Part shown: positions 1 through 6,283 of the stretch, piece by piece | How the letters are laid out: each line of letters starts with the position of its first letter | Position numbering within the stretch: the stretch's first letter is position 1 | DNA from: Chloroflexota bacterium | Lineage (GTDB): Bacteria > Chloroflexota > Limnocylindria > Limnocylindrales > CSP1-4 | Direction of reading: 5' to 3' | Assembly (NCBI GenBank): GCA_013695255.1 | Contig: JACDAV010000159.1 | Coordinates: 1 to 6,571 of the forward strand | Length of the DNA stretch: 6,571 bases | Translations under genes and position numbers: made by a program | Notes under the pieces: generated by a model | What the model was told of the DNA's origin: nothing | Seen by the model: the letters and a program-made list of their open reading frames with translations, nothing else | Databases searched by the model: none

Positions 1-93
1 GAAGATCCCGACCCGGAACCTCCTCCCGGCCACGGTCTCGAGTGTCTTCCCCTCGTGCGCCCGGGCAATCGCGAGAAGCTCTTCGTACGTCAT
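1..93 (-). CDS. Start of a small hypothetical protein, cut by the left edge
   Basis: Only the first 31 codons are in the window. The ATG at 93-91 opens a frame that stays open to base 1 and begins MTYEELLAIARAHEGKTLET. An in-frame TAG at 108-106 rules out a start further upstream. The visible part looks like a helix (residues 2-14) followed by a basic, strand-like stretch ending in FRVGIF. I do not recognise the family. No clear Shine-Dalgarno sequence precedes the ATG; a TANNNT-like hexamer (TAGCCT, 108-103) lies 9 nt upstream of it. It is on the same strand as the transhydrogenase operon, about 117 bp downstream of pntB, so it may be read through from that operon or have its own promoter. 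The start is reasonably supported; the function is unknown. Confidence 0.5.
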   Translation of the reverse strand, partial: MTYEELLAIARAHEGKTLETVAGRRFRVGIF

Positions 94-168
94 CGAGGGC
101 TCAGGCTACACCCGGTTCGCGCGCCCGCCTCGCCCGGCCGCCAAGACGCGCCTGGTGCGGTTGGCCCC

Positions 169-204
169 CGGGGTGAGTTCCCTCGCCGTGCCGAGGAGAC
201 CCCG
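169..204 (-). terminator. Possible weak terminator hairpin after pntB
   Basis: Just beyond the pntB stop is a two-part inverted repeat. The outer arms CGGGGT (169-174) and ACCCCG (199-204) are complementary, as are the inner arms CCTCG (181-185) and CGAGG (192-196) around a 6-nt loop. The internal loop is uneven (6 and 2 nt) and no T-run follows on either strand. It could slow polymerase or protect the 3' end of the pnt mRNA. In DNA this GC-rich it could also be chance. Confidence 0.25.
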
Positions 205-210
205 CGGTGC

Positions 211-1617
211 CTACAGGCCCTTGACCGCCGCCACGAGGTTGGCGAGCCCCTCCTTGGCATCGGCAAAGAGCATCCCGGTCTTGTCGTTCGTGTAGAGCTC
301 GTTGTCGATGCCGGCGTAGCCGCGGCCCATCGAGCGCTTGATGACGATGATCGCCTTGGCGTGGTCGACGTCGAGGATCGGCATCCCGGACACGGGCGAA
401 CCGGGGCGTCGGGCGGCCGGGTTGGTGACGTCGTTGGCGCCGATGACCAGCGCCACGTCCGCCCGCTCGAACTCCGGGTTGATGTCGTCCATCTCGCGCA
501 GGAGCGGGTAGGGGATGTTGGCCTCGGCGAGCAGCACGTTCATGTGGCCCGGCATCCGGCCGGCGACCGGGTGAATAGCGTACTTCACGTCGACGCCGCG
601 CTCCTCGAGCAGCTCGGCCAGCTCGCGGACGGCGTGCTGGGCCTGCGCGACCGCCAGGCCATAGCCGGGGACGACGATGACCGACGAGGCATAGGCGAGC
701 TGGATCGCCGCGTCGTCGACGCCGAGCTCGCGGACGCTGCCGCCGGGGCCCGCGCCGGCTCCGGCCACGGAATCGCCGGCGCCGAACCCGCCGATCATGA
801 TGTTCATCACGGAGCGGTTCATGGCCTTGGCCATGAGGTTGGTCAGGATCGCGCCAGAGGCACCCACCAGCGCGCCGGCGATGATCAGGACCACGTTGTT
901 CAGCACGAATCCGGCCATCGCGACGGCCGTGCCGGTGAACGAGTTGAGGAGCGAGATGACGACCGGCATGTCCGCCCCGCCGATCGGCAGCGTCATCGTC
1001 ACCCCGAAGACGAGCGCCGCGGCAAGGATGAGCAGCATGACCGGGACGCTCTCGTTGCCGAGGAACAAGTAGACCGAGCCGAGGACGACGATCGCCGCGA
1101 GGCCGATCGTCACGAGCCGGCCCCCGGGCACCTGGACCGGTCGCGAGGGGGTGAACGAGAGCCCCATCAGCTTCCCGGACGCGACGAGCGAGCCCGTGAA
1201 CGTGATGGCGCCGATGAGGATGTCGAGGACGACAAAGACGGTCGTGTCCAGCGCGATGTCGCCAGACGAGCGCGAGAGGTACTCCTCGATCGCAATCAGG
1301 GCTGCCGCTCCGCCGCCGACGGCGTTGAACAGCGACACCAGCTGGGGCATCGCCGTCATCGCGACCGATCGAGCGGTGTACAGGCCGAGGCCACCACCGA
1401 CCGCGATGCCGATCGCGATGATCACCCACGCGGTGACGTCGACCCCGTCGCGGAGCAGCAGGACCGCGGTGGCACCGATGGCGATCGCCATGCCGGCCGC
1501 CGAGACGAGGTTGCCGTTACGGGCGGTCGCGGGTGAGTTCATGCGCATCAGCCCGATCACGAACATGGCCGCGCCGAGCAGCCAGGCGAGGCGCACGAGA
1601 AGGTCCAGGTTGTCCAT
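211..1617 (-). CDS. pntB: NAD(P)+ transhydrogenase (proton-translocating) subunit beta, PntB
   Basis: This 468-residue protein matches the family's usual 460-470. It forms most of the membrane proton channel (domain II) and the cytoplasmic NADP(H)-binding domain III of the transhydrogenase, which couples proton entry to hydride transfer from NADH to NADP+. Hydrophobic helices cover about residues 5-285, including MPQLVSLFN (90-98) and the conserved SLLNSFTGTAVAMAGF (222-237). Domain III follows a glycine-rich linker (276-294). It carries the nucleotide-fold start VPGYGLAVAQAQ (316-327), HPVAGRMPGHMN (349-360), GANDVTNPAA (393-402) and KRSMGRGYAGIDNELY (427-442), all typical of NADP-binding PntB. 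I chose the ATG at 1617 because GGAGGG (1629-1624) lies 6 nt upstream and MDNLDLLVRLAWLL is a normal PntB start; the frame stays open to 1947 but that part antisenses nothing and overlaps pntAB out of frame. The start is 2 bp after the pntAB stop, so translation is probably coupled. The position of E. coli beta His91 appears to be Asn98 here. Confidence 0.97.
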   Translation of the reverse strand: MDNLDLLVRLAWLLGAAMFVIGLMRMNSPATARNGNLVSAAGMAIAIGATAVLLLRDGVDVTAWVIIAIGIAVGGGLGLYTARSVAMTAMPQLVSLFNAVGGGAAALIAIEEYLSRSSGDIALDTTVFVVLDILIGAITFTGSLVASGKLMGLSFTPSRPVQVPGGRLVTIGLAAIVVLGSVYLFLGNESVPVMLLILAAALVFGVTMTLPIGGADMPVVISLLNSFTGTAVAMAGFVLNNVVLIIAGALVGASGAILTNLMAKAMNRSVMNIMIGGFGAGDSVAGAGAGPGGSVRELGVDDAAIQLAYASSVIVVPGYGLAVAQAQHAVRELAELLEERGVDVKYAIHPVAGRMPGHMNVLLAEANIPYPLLREMDDINPEFERADVALVIGANDVTNPAARRPGSPVSGMPILDVDHAKAIIVIKRSMGRGYAGIDNELYTNDKTGMLFADAKEGLANLVAAVKGL

Positions 1618-1619
1618 GC

Positions 1620-1940
1620 CTAGCCCTCCGTCCTGTCGGACGAGCTGGCGGGCGGGCTGGGGCGCTTCCGGAACATCTGGAGCATCCGGTCCGTGACGAC
1701 GTAGCCGCCGACCACGTTCATCGTGGCGAACGCGACCGCGACGAGGGCGAGCAGGTAGCCGACGCTGTCGTGGGCGGTCGCGGCAATGATCATCGCGCCA
1801 ACCAGCACGATCCCGTGGATCGAGTTCGCGCCGGACATCAGCGGCGTGTGCAGCGTGGCCGGGACCTTCGAGATGACGGCGAACCCGATCAGGATCGCCA
1901 TCACGAAGATCGTGAAGTTGGCCAGCAGCTCCTCGGTCAC
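1620..1940 (-). CDS. pntAB: NAD(P)+ transhydrogenase membrane subunit alpha-2, PntAB
   Basis: This 106-residue membrane protein corresponds to the C-terminal transmembrane part of E. coli PntA, made here as a separate subunit as in R. rubrum and Thermus. Three hydrophobic helices are visible at about residues 7-24, 38-56 and 60-79, with the conserved VISKVPATLHTPLMSGANSI (22-41) leading into helix 2. His42 lies at the start of that helix and is a candidate proton-path residue. A polar tail rich in Ser, Pro and Arg ends the protein. The start codon is GTG (1940-1938). It overlaps the pntAA stop as GTGA (1940-1937) and has a strong Shine-Dalgarno sequence GGGAGGT (1952-1946) 5 nt upstream. It forms the channel with PntB and anchors PntAA at the cytoplasmic face. 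Confidence 0.95.
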   Translation of the reverse strand: MTEELLANFTIFVMAILIGFAVISKVPATLHTPLMSGANSIHGIVLVGAMIIAATAHDSVGYLLALVAVAFATMNVVGGYVVTDRMLQMFRKRPSPPASSSDRTEG

Positions 1941-3100
1941 GCGGCACCTCCCGCGGAGGCGGGGGCGGGCTCGAGCAGCTTGAGGACGGACTCGGACACG
2001 ACCTGACCGTTATGGGTGATCACCGTGGCCTTCGTGACCTCGTCCTCGAAGTCGAGGTTCAGAACGCCCTCCTTGACCATCCCGAGCAGCAGCGCGCTGA
2101 TGTTCCGGGCGTAGAAGGCCGATGCACCGGCGGGCATCGTGGCTGGCAGGTTGTCCGGCGCGATGATCATGACCCCGCTCTCGGTCACGATCGTCTCGCC
2201 CGCCTGGGACAGTTCGCAGTTGCCGCCGAGGCTGGTGGCCGCCATGTCGACGATGACGGACCCGGGCTTCATCCGGCCGACGGCGTCCGTGGTGACCAGG
2301 ACTGGCGGCTTGCGGCCCGGGACCTGGGCGGTCGTGATCACCACGTCCATGCCGCCGATCGCCTCGTTCAGCTCCGCCTGCTGCGCGGCGCGCTCCTCGG
2401 GCGTCAGCTCGCGGGCGTAGCCGCCCGCGCCGGTGGCGTCGATCGTCGTCTTCAGCTTGAGGAACTGCGCCCCGAGCGACTCCGCCTGCTCGCGCGTCTC
2501 CGGGCGGACGTCGTACGCGCGCACGACGGCCCCGAGCCGTCGCGCCGTCCCGATCGCCTGGAGCCCCGCGACGCCGATCCCGAGGATCAGCACGTTGGCC
2601 GGCTTGGCGGTCCCGGCCGCGGTGGTCAGCAGCGGGAAGTAGCGTCCGTAGGCGTTGGCCGCCAGGAGGACCGCCTTGTAGCCCCCGACGTTGGCCTGCG
2701 AGCTCAGCGCGTCCATCGTCTGCGCCCGCGACAGGGTCCGGGGAATGGCGTCCATGCTGATCGCCGTCACGCCGCGCTGGGCGAGCGCGCCCGCGAGCAG
2801 CGGCTCGACGAGGGGCTGGAGGAGGCCGACGACCGCCTGTCCGGATCGGAGCCGGCCGACCTCCTCGACCGACGGGCGCTGGACCCGGAGGACGACCTCC
2901 GACTCGGCGTAGAGCTGGTCCGTCGGGACGACCCGCGCGCCGGCATCGGCGTACGCGGTGTCGGGAATCAGCGATCCGGCGCCGGCGCCGGCCTCGACGA
3001 GGATCTCGAGACCCGCCTTCGTGAGGCGGTCGAGCGCTTCGGGTACCAGGGCCACGCGCCGCTCTCCGGACGCGGTCTCCCTGGCGACGCCGACCTTCAT
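1937..3100 (-). CDS. pntAA: NAD(P)+ transhydrogenase subunit alpha-1 (NAD(H)-binding domain I), PntAA
   Basis: This 387-residue soluble protein binds NAD(H) and donates hydride to the NADP+ held by PntB. It has no membrane segments, as expected for the split form (R. rubrum PntAA is of similar length). The N-terminal half is alanine-dehydrogenase/transhydrogenase-like, starting MKVGVARETASGERRVAL. The catalytic loop SRAQTMDALSSQAN (124-137) supplies the Gln127, Asp130 and Ser133 expected of domain I. The NAD-binding Rossmann motif is GIGVAGLQAIG (174-184), with an acidic strand-end residue in AYDVRPETREQ (195-205). TAQVPGRKPPVLV (257-269) and APDNLPATMPAGAS (314-327) are also family motifs. 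Related alanine dehydrogenases are excluded by these motifs and by the pntAB and pntB neighbours. I chose the ATG at 3100 over the GTGs at 3109 and 3106 because AGGTGG (3111-3106) sits 5 nt upstream of it and overlaps those GTGs. It is the first gene of the operon. Confidence 0.96.
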   Translation of the reverse strand: MKVGVARETASGERRVALVPEALDRLTKAGLEILVEAGAGAGSLIPDTAYADAGARVVPTDQLYAESEVVLRVQRPSVEEVGRLRSGQAVVGLLQPLVEPLLAGALAQRGVTAISMDAIPRTLSRAQTMDALSSQANVGGYKAVLLAANAYGRYFPLLTTAAGTAKPANVLILGIGVAGLQAIGTARRLGAVVRAYDVRPETREQAESLGAQFLKLKTTIDATGAGGYARELTPEERAAQQAELNEAIGGMDVVITTAQVPGRKPPVLVTTDAVGRMKPGSVIVDMAATSLGGNCELSQAGETIVTESGVMIIAPDNLPATMPAGASAFYARNISALLLGMVKEGVLNLDFEDEVTKATVITHNGQVVSESVLKLLEPAPASAGGAA

Positions 3101-3105
3101 GGGCA

Positions 3106-3111
3106 CCACCT
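3106..3111 (-). promoter_or_regulatory. Ribosome binding site that decides the pntAA start
   Basis: AGGTGG on the minus strand lies 5 nt before the ATG at 3100. The alternative GTG starts at 3109 and 3106 fall inside or at the edge of this element, which makes them unlikely initiators. Confidence 0.65.
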
Positions 3112-3154
3112 GACAGCTGGGCTGGGGACCGATGGACGAGGTGTGTCGCGGGCA

Positions 3155-3160
3155 AGGATA
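3155..3160 (-). promoter_or_regulatory. Candidate -10 box of the pnt operon promoter
   Basis: TATCCT on the minus strand fits the TANNNT pattern and has two mismatches to TATAAT. It would place the transcript start near 3148, giving a leader of about 48 nt before pntAA. The best -35-like match is CCGACC (3186-3181) at a 20-nt spacing, which is poor. Read-through from the upstream secreted-protein gene is also possible, because I see no strong terminator in 3161-3244. Confidence 0.35.
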
Positions 3161-3244
3161 GCGGACACGAGATCGCGCTCGGTCGGCGGCGCCCGGGGCC
3201 GGTCCTGTCCGGAGCGGCCAGTATGAGAGGCCAGGCGGCAGCGA

Positions 3245-3940
3245 CTACCTGGTGCCCTTCGGCCCCCGTCCCAGCCGGCCGTCGATCAGCGCGGCCGCGA
3301 GCTTCTCCAGGACGGCATCCGCGCGTCGCTGTGGCAGCGTGCCGGCCTTCACCGCGGCATCGAGGTCACGCCTCACGGCGCCCAGGATCTGCTCGGTCAC
3401 CGTCGCATAGTCCAGGTTCCGGGCCCCCGCGATCTCCGGCAGCGTGCTGCCTGCCCTGAGCTCCCGCCGGAGCTCGGCCGGTTCGACCCCCAGGGCCTCC
3501 GCCGCGGCCTGCAGCACCTGGAGGCGCAGCCGGCCGCCGGGACCGGGGTGCGCGACCCGGCCCCCGGCGAGGACGCTGCAGCCGCCTTTCTCCGTCGTAT
3601 CGGCCAGTCGCGTCTTGAGCCGATCAGCGGCGGCCTGTTGCAGAGAGCCGTCGGCCAGGGCCCGGTCGATCGTCGCCGTCGCAGCATCACGTGCGGCCGC
3701 CACCAGCTCGTCTTCCGAGACACCGAGCTCAGCAGCGAACGCGGCACGGAATGCCCGGCACCACCTGCCGGCGTCCTGCGCCGGGGCAAGCAAGGGCACG
3801 ACGCTCGACCGCGGCCCCGCCGCAGTGGCGATGGAGCCCGGCGCGGCGGCCGCCGCATTCGGGATCACGCTTGCCGCGGTCGCACCGACGGCCAGGGCTG
3901 CGACCAGCAGAATCCCGAATCCGAGGCTCGCTCTCCACAT
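3245..3940 (-). CDS. Secreted helical protein of unknown function, next to a two-component system
   Basis: This 231-residue protein has a signal peptide: MWR, then a hydrophobic run (about 6-24) and an Ala-rich region (28-33) suited to signal peptidase I. The mature part is Ala, Arg and Leu rich and probably helical. Two related units are visible. The first, about 67-113, starts AAFAAELGVSEDEL and ends ADGSLQQAAADRLKTRL. The second, about 145-216, starts AAAEALGVEPAEL and ends KAGTLPQRRADAVLEKL, with an extra middle segment around LPEIAGARNLDYATV. Cys61 and Cys121 are the only cysteines in the protein and could form a disulfide. I do not recognise a named family; such LGV...AD repeats occur in unnamed actinobacterial and Chloroflexota exported proteins. 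The ATG at 3940 is chosen because AAGGTGA (3952-3946) lies 5 nt upstream and the signal peptide starts there; the open frame extends 17 residues further up without support. The gene is divergent from the response regulator gene, so it may be a target of that system or a modulator of it. Confidence 0.8.
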   Translation of the reverse strand: MWRASLGFGILLVAALAVGATAASVIPNAAAAAPGSIATAAGPRSSVVPLLAPAQDAGRWCRAFRAAFAAELGVSEDELVAAARDAATATIDRALADGSLQQAAADRLKTRLADTTEKGGCSVLAGGRVAHPGPGGRLRLQVLQAAAEALGVEPAELRRELRAGSTLPEIAGARNLDYATVTEQILGAVRRDLDAAVKAGTLPQRRADAVLEKLAAALIDGRLGRGPKGTR

Positions 3941-3963
3941 GGTTGTCACCTTCTTCGGTCGAC

Positions 3964-3977
3964 GCCCGTTCACGGGC
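3964..3977. promoter_or_regulatory. Inverted repeat in the divergent intergenic region
   Basis: GCCCG and CGGGC are perfect 5-bp arms around TTCA, 24 bp upstream of the secreted-protein ATG. It could be a small operator or a hairpin in that gene's mRNA leader. It is short, and OmpR-family regulators more often bind direct repeats, so a link to the adjacent regulator is only a guess. The rest of the intergenic region, 3941-4076, has a TTGACC (4010-4005, minus strand) but no good -10 at normal spacing from it. Confidence 0.25.
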
Positions 3978-4063
3978 CTCGATGGCTGCACGGTGCGCCA
4001 GGCAGGTCAAGGAGATATGTAGATGCTGGCCGGGTCTTCACAACTCCTCCATCGCCGCCCGGA

Positions 4064-4069
4064 TACGAT
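4064..4069 (+). promoter_or_regulatory. Candidate -10 box giving a leaderless response-regulator mRNA
   Basis: TACGAT matches TANNNT with two mismatches to TATAAT. Exactly 7 nt separate it from the A of the ATG at 4077, so transcription would begin at or next to the start codon. This fits the absence of a Shine-Dalgarno sequence there. A TTCACA (4037-4042) resembles a -35 but its spacing is 21 nt, too long for a standard promoter. Confidence 0.4.
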
Positions 4070-4076
4070 CCGTGGG

Positions 4077-4805
4077 ATGGCGGCGCCGGCCCATATCCTG
4101 GTCGTCGAGGACGAGCCAAGGCTCGGCGAGCTGCTCCGCCTCTACCTCCAGCGCGATGGGCTGCGCGTCACGCTGGTGGGTGATGGGCCATCCGCGATCG
4201 AAGCCGTCCGGCGCGCGCCCGTCGATCTCGTCGTCCTGGACCTGATGCTGCCGGGCCTGGACGGCGAGGCAGTCCTGGCGGCCATCCGCGAGCAGTCGGA
4301 CATCCCGGTCCTCATCGCGTCCGCCAAGCGGAGCGACGCGGAGCGCATCGCCGGGCTGCGCATGGGCGCCGATGACTACCTGGCCAAACCCTTCAACCCG
4401 CACGAGCTGACGGCTCGCGTGGCGGCGATCCTTCGCCGGACCGGACCGCGGGACACCACGGTGGACATGCTCTCCCTGGACGGCGGCCGGCTGGTGCTGG
4501 ATCCGCAGAGCCGCAGGTACACGCTGGCGTCGCCGAAGCCGGGTGGAGCGCCGACCCGTGGCAGCCTGACGCCGGGGGAGGCCGCGCTCCTCGCGGCGCT
4601 GGCGCGCCGGCCGGGCTCTGTGCTGGGACGGGAGCACCTGCTGGAGGTCGTGACGCGACGGCCGTACGAGGTCTACGATCGGGTCGTCGACGTGCATGTC
4701 GCCAACCTCCGCAGGAAGCTCGGTGACGATCCGTCCCGGCCGTGGCTGATCGAGACCATCCCGCAGGCCGGCTACCGGCTCGTCGCCAGCCGCGACCGGC
4801 CGTGA
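4077..4805 (+). CDS. OmpR/PhoB-family response regulator
   Basis: This 242-residue cytoplasmic DNA-binding regulator has the usual two-domain layout and length. The receiver domain (about 5-122) has the acidic pair Glu11-Asp12, phosphoacceptor Asp55 in VVLDLMLPGLDG, and Lys104 in DDYLAKPF. The switch residue, usually Thr in LTAR, is Ser82 in IASAK, a conservative change. The C-terminal winged helix (about 140-238) contains LTPGEAALLAALARRPG, then YDRVVDVHVANLRRKLGDD and the closing hairpin IPQAGYRLV. The ATG at 4077 is preferred to one at 4023 because it places the first receiver strand (HILVVEDE) at the normal distance from the N-terminus; the extra 18 residues look unlike the family. It lies 19 bp upstream of a histidine kinase gene, its obvious partner. 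It is similar in type to BaeR or MtrA-like regulators, but the stimulus and target genes cannot be read from the sequence. Confidence 0.95.
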   Translation: MAAPAHILVVEDEPRLGELLRLYLQRDGLRVTLVGDGPSAIEAVRRAPVDLVVLDLMLPGLDGEAVLAAIREQSDIPVLIASAKRSDAERIAGLRMGADDYLAKPFNPHELTARVAAILRRTGPRDTTVDMLSLDGGRLVLDPQSRRYTLASPKPGGAPTRGSLTPGEAALLAALARRPGSVLGREHLLEVVTRRPYEVYDRVVDVHVANLRRKLGDDPSRPWLIETIPQAGYRLVASRDRP

Positions 4806-4808
4806 GCT

Positions 4809-4823
4809 GCCGGCACGGCCGGC
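4809..4823 (+). other. Small inverted repeat over the kinase translation start
   Basis: GCCGG (4809-4813) and CCGGC (4819-4823) are complementary around CACGG, ending one base before the kinase ATG. It fills the whole gap where a Shine-Dalgarno sequence would be expected, and none is visible. In the mRNA it could limit fresh initiation, making kinase translation depend on ribosomes arriving from the regulator gene. It is short and could be chance in GC-rich DNA. Confidence 0.3.
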
Positions 4824-4824
4824 G

Positions 4825-6204
4825 ATGACGGTTCGGTCCGGCCGGCCGCCGCTCGCATGGCGGGTCGGGCTGCTCCTGGTCGCCATCGTGCTCGGCGTCC
4901 TGCTCGTTGTCGGCCTGGTGGTCAACCGGGTGGTGAGCGGCGGCTTCCAGAGCGTTCTCGCCGGCCAGCAGCAACAGCGGCTCGACGACGCCGCGGACAA
5001 CCTCGCCGACGGGCTCGATCGCCGCGCCGGCCAGATCCGGGCATTGAACCTGGTCCGCCGGCTGGCCACGAACCTCGGCGGAGAGGTCCGGGTCGTCGCC
5101 GCGGACGGAACGATCCTCGCCGCCTTCGGGCGCCCGCCGGCGGCCGAGGTGGCGAGCTACGCGTCGCCGATCGTGTCCAGTGGCCAGACGGTCGCCATGC
5201 TCGAGGCCGATCTGCCGGCGCAGGTCGGCAACCGCGGGTTCCTCCCGCTGTTCAACCTCTCGCTGCTCATCGGCGGAGTGGTGACCGCCTGCGCGATCGC
5301 CCTCGCCTCCGTCTATGTCGCCAACCGGCTGACCGACCCGCTGCGCGACGTCGCGGACGCCGCACGCCGGCTGGGCGACGGCGAGCTCGGGGCTCGGGCG
5401 ACGGGCGGCGGCGACCGGGAGTCTGCCGACCTCGCCGCGTCCTTCAACGCGATGGCAGATCGTCTGCAGCGCTCCGAGATGCTCAGGCAGCGGGCCGCGA
5501 GCGACATCGCGCACGATCTGGCCACGCCGGCCACGGTGCTCGAGTCGCAGCTGCAGGCCATGGTCGACGGCGTCGTCCCGGCGGGCCGGGACAACCTGGA
5601 GGCGGCCCGGTCCGCGGCTGCCGCCCTCGGCAGCGTGGTCTCGGAGCTCAACGATCTCGCCAGCGCCGAAGCGGCGCCCTTCCACGCCCGGCCCCTCGCG
5701 GTCGACCTGGCCGATGCGATCCGCCAGGCGGAGCTGGCGCTCGACGGCCTCAGCCGCGAGCGGGGCGTCCGGCTCCGTTTATCGATCGCGCCGCTGACGA
5801 GGGTGCGGTCGGATCCGGGCCACCTGTCGCGGGTCCTGCGCAACGTGATCGCCAACGCCATCGGTCACAGCCCCGCCGGCGGCGAGGTGTCGATCGAGGC
5901 GGAGGCGGTCGCTCCGGACGGCGGGCCGGCCCTCGCGCCCCCGCACGACGTCGCGATCCGGATCACCGACCTGGGCCCGGGTATCCCGCCAGCCGAGGTG
6001 CCGCACATCTTCGAGCGGTTCTACCGGGCGGACACCGCGCGTGGCGTGGACCCATCGACCGGTCGCCGGCACGGGACCGGGATCGGGCTGACGATCGCCC
6101 GGGAGCTGCTGGCTGCCAACGGCGGCCGGATCGCCGTGGAGCGGACGGGGCCCGGCGGAACGACGTTCCGGATCGACCTCCCGGGCGCCGGCGACGTGCC
6201 ATAG
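4825..6204 (+). CDS. Membrane sensor histidine kinase (HAMP, HisKA, HATPase_c)
   Basis: This 459-residue kinase would autophosphorylate on a histidine and pass the phosphate to Asp55 of the adjacent regulator. Helix 1 is at about 11-37. An extracytoplasmic sensor of about 100 residues follows (38-140) and includes GGEVRVVAADGTILAAFG (85-102), a PAS/Cache-like strand pattern. Helix 2 is at about 143-166, then a HAMP linker (about 166-218, with DPLRDVADAARRLGDGEL). The dimerisation domain has phospho-acceptor His230 in SDIAHDLATPATV. The ATPase domain shows the N box RNVIANAIGHSP (Asn340, Asn344), G1 box DLGPGIP (382-388), F box FERFYR (396-401) and G2 box GTGIGL (417-422), so all catalytic boxes are present. 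The layout resembles BaeS. Less usual are Asp231 for the common Glu after His230, and Ala233 for the common Arg or Lys. The gene has no visible Shine-Dalgarno sequence and is probably translated by coupling with the regulator. Confidence 0.95.
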   Translation: MTVRSGRPPLAWRVGLLLVAIVLGVLLVVGLVVNRVVSGGFQSVLAGQQQQRLDDAADNLADGLDRRAGQIRALNLVRRLATNLGGEVRVVAADGTILAAFGRPPAAEVASYASPIVSSGQTVAMLEADLPAQVGNRGFLPLFNLSLLIGGVVTACAIALASVYVANRLTDPLRDVADAARRLGDGELGARATGGGDRESADLAASFNAMADRLQRSEMLRQRAASDIAHDLATPATVLESQLQAMVDGVVPAGRDNLEAARSAAAALGSVVSELNDLASAEAAPFHARPLAVDLADAIRQAELALDGLSRERGVRLRLSIAPLTRVRSDPGHLSRVLRNVIANAIGHSPAGGEVSIEAEAVAPDGGPALAPPHDVAIRITDLGPGIPPAEVPHIFERFYRADTARGVDPSTGRRHGTGIGLTIARELLAANGGRIAVERTGPGGTTFRIDLPGAGDVP

Positions 6205-6233
6205 CTGCCAGGCTGGATGGTCCGGAACGCCGA

Positions 6234-6261
6234 AGACGGCGGTCGATGACGACCGCCGTCT
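6234..6261. terminator. Strong hairpin between convergent genes, probable bidirectional terminator
   Basis: AGACGGCGGTCG (6234-6245) and CGACCGCCGTCT (6250-6261) are perfectly complementary around ATGA, a 12-bp stem with a 4-nt loop. It lies 30 bp after the kinase stop and 23 bp after the stop of the convergent gene on the minus strand, so it is placed to end both transcripts. Neither side has a proper T-run (minus-strand exit reads TCTTCGGCGTT), so it is an atypical intrinsic terminator, common in GC-rich bacteria. Confidence 0.75.
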
Positions 6262-6283
6262 CCGTGAGCTCGGGTGGCCGGAG

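Noticed and set aside
55..1536. A 493-codon open frame on the plus strand, and a 442-codon minus-strand frame at 101-1429, over pntB
   Set aside because: Both are rich in Arg, Asp, Gly and His with no recognisable motif and lie over a gene with full family motifs. Long open shadow frames are expected in DNA this GC-rich.
1618..1947. Upstream extension of the pntB frame, which would give a 578-residue protein
   Set aside because: The extra 110 residues are a frame-shifted shadow of pntAB, and a good ribosome site marks the ATG at 1617.
2012..3226. Long plus-strand and minus-strand frames (2012-3226 and 2010-3155) over pntAA
   Set aside because: Low-complexity Arg/Ala/Gly/Asp translations that overlap pntAA, whose catalytic and NAD-binding motifs are intact.
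3161..3244. Possible terminator after the secreted-protein gene (CCGG and GGCC repeats)
   Set aside because: Only 4-bp self-complementary arms with no T-run; indistinguishable from chance in this composition.
4393..5685. A 430-codon minus-strand frame antisense to the regulator and kinase
   Set aside because: Shadow of two genes with complete domain motifs; no ribosome site or domain supports it.
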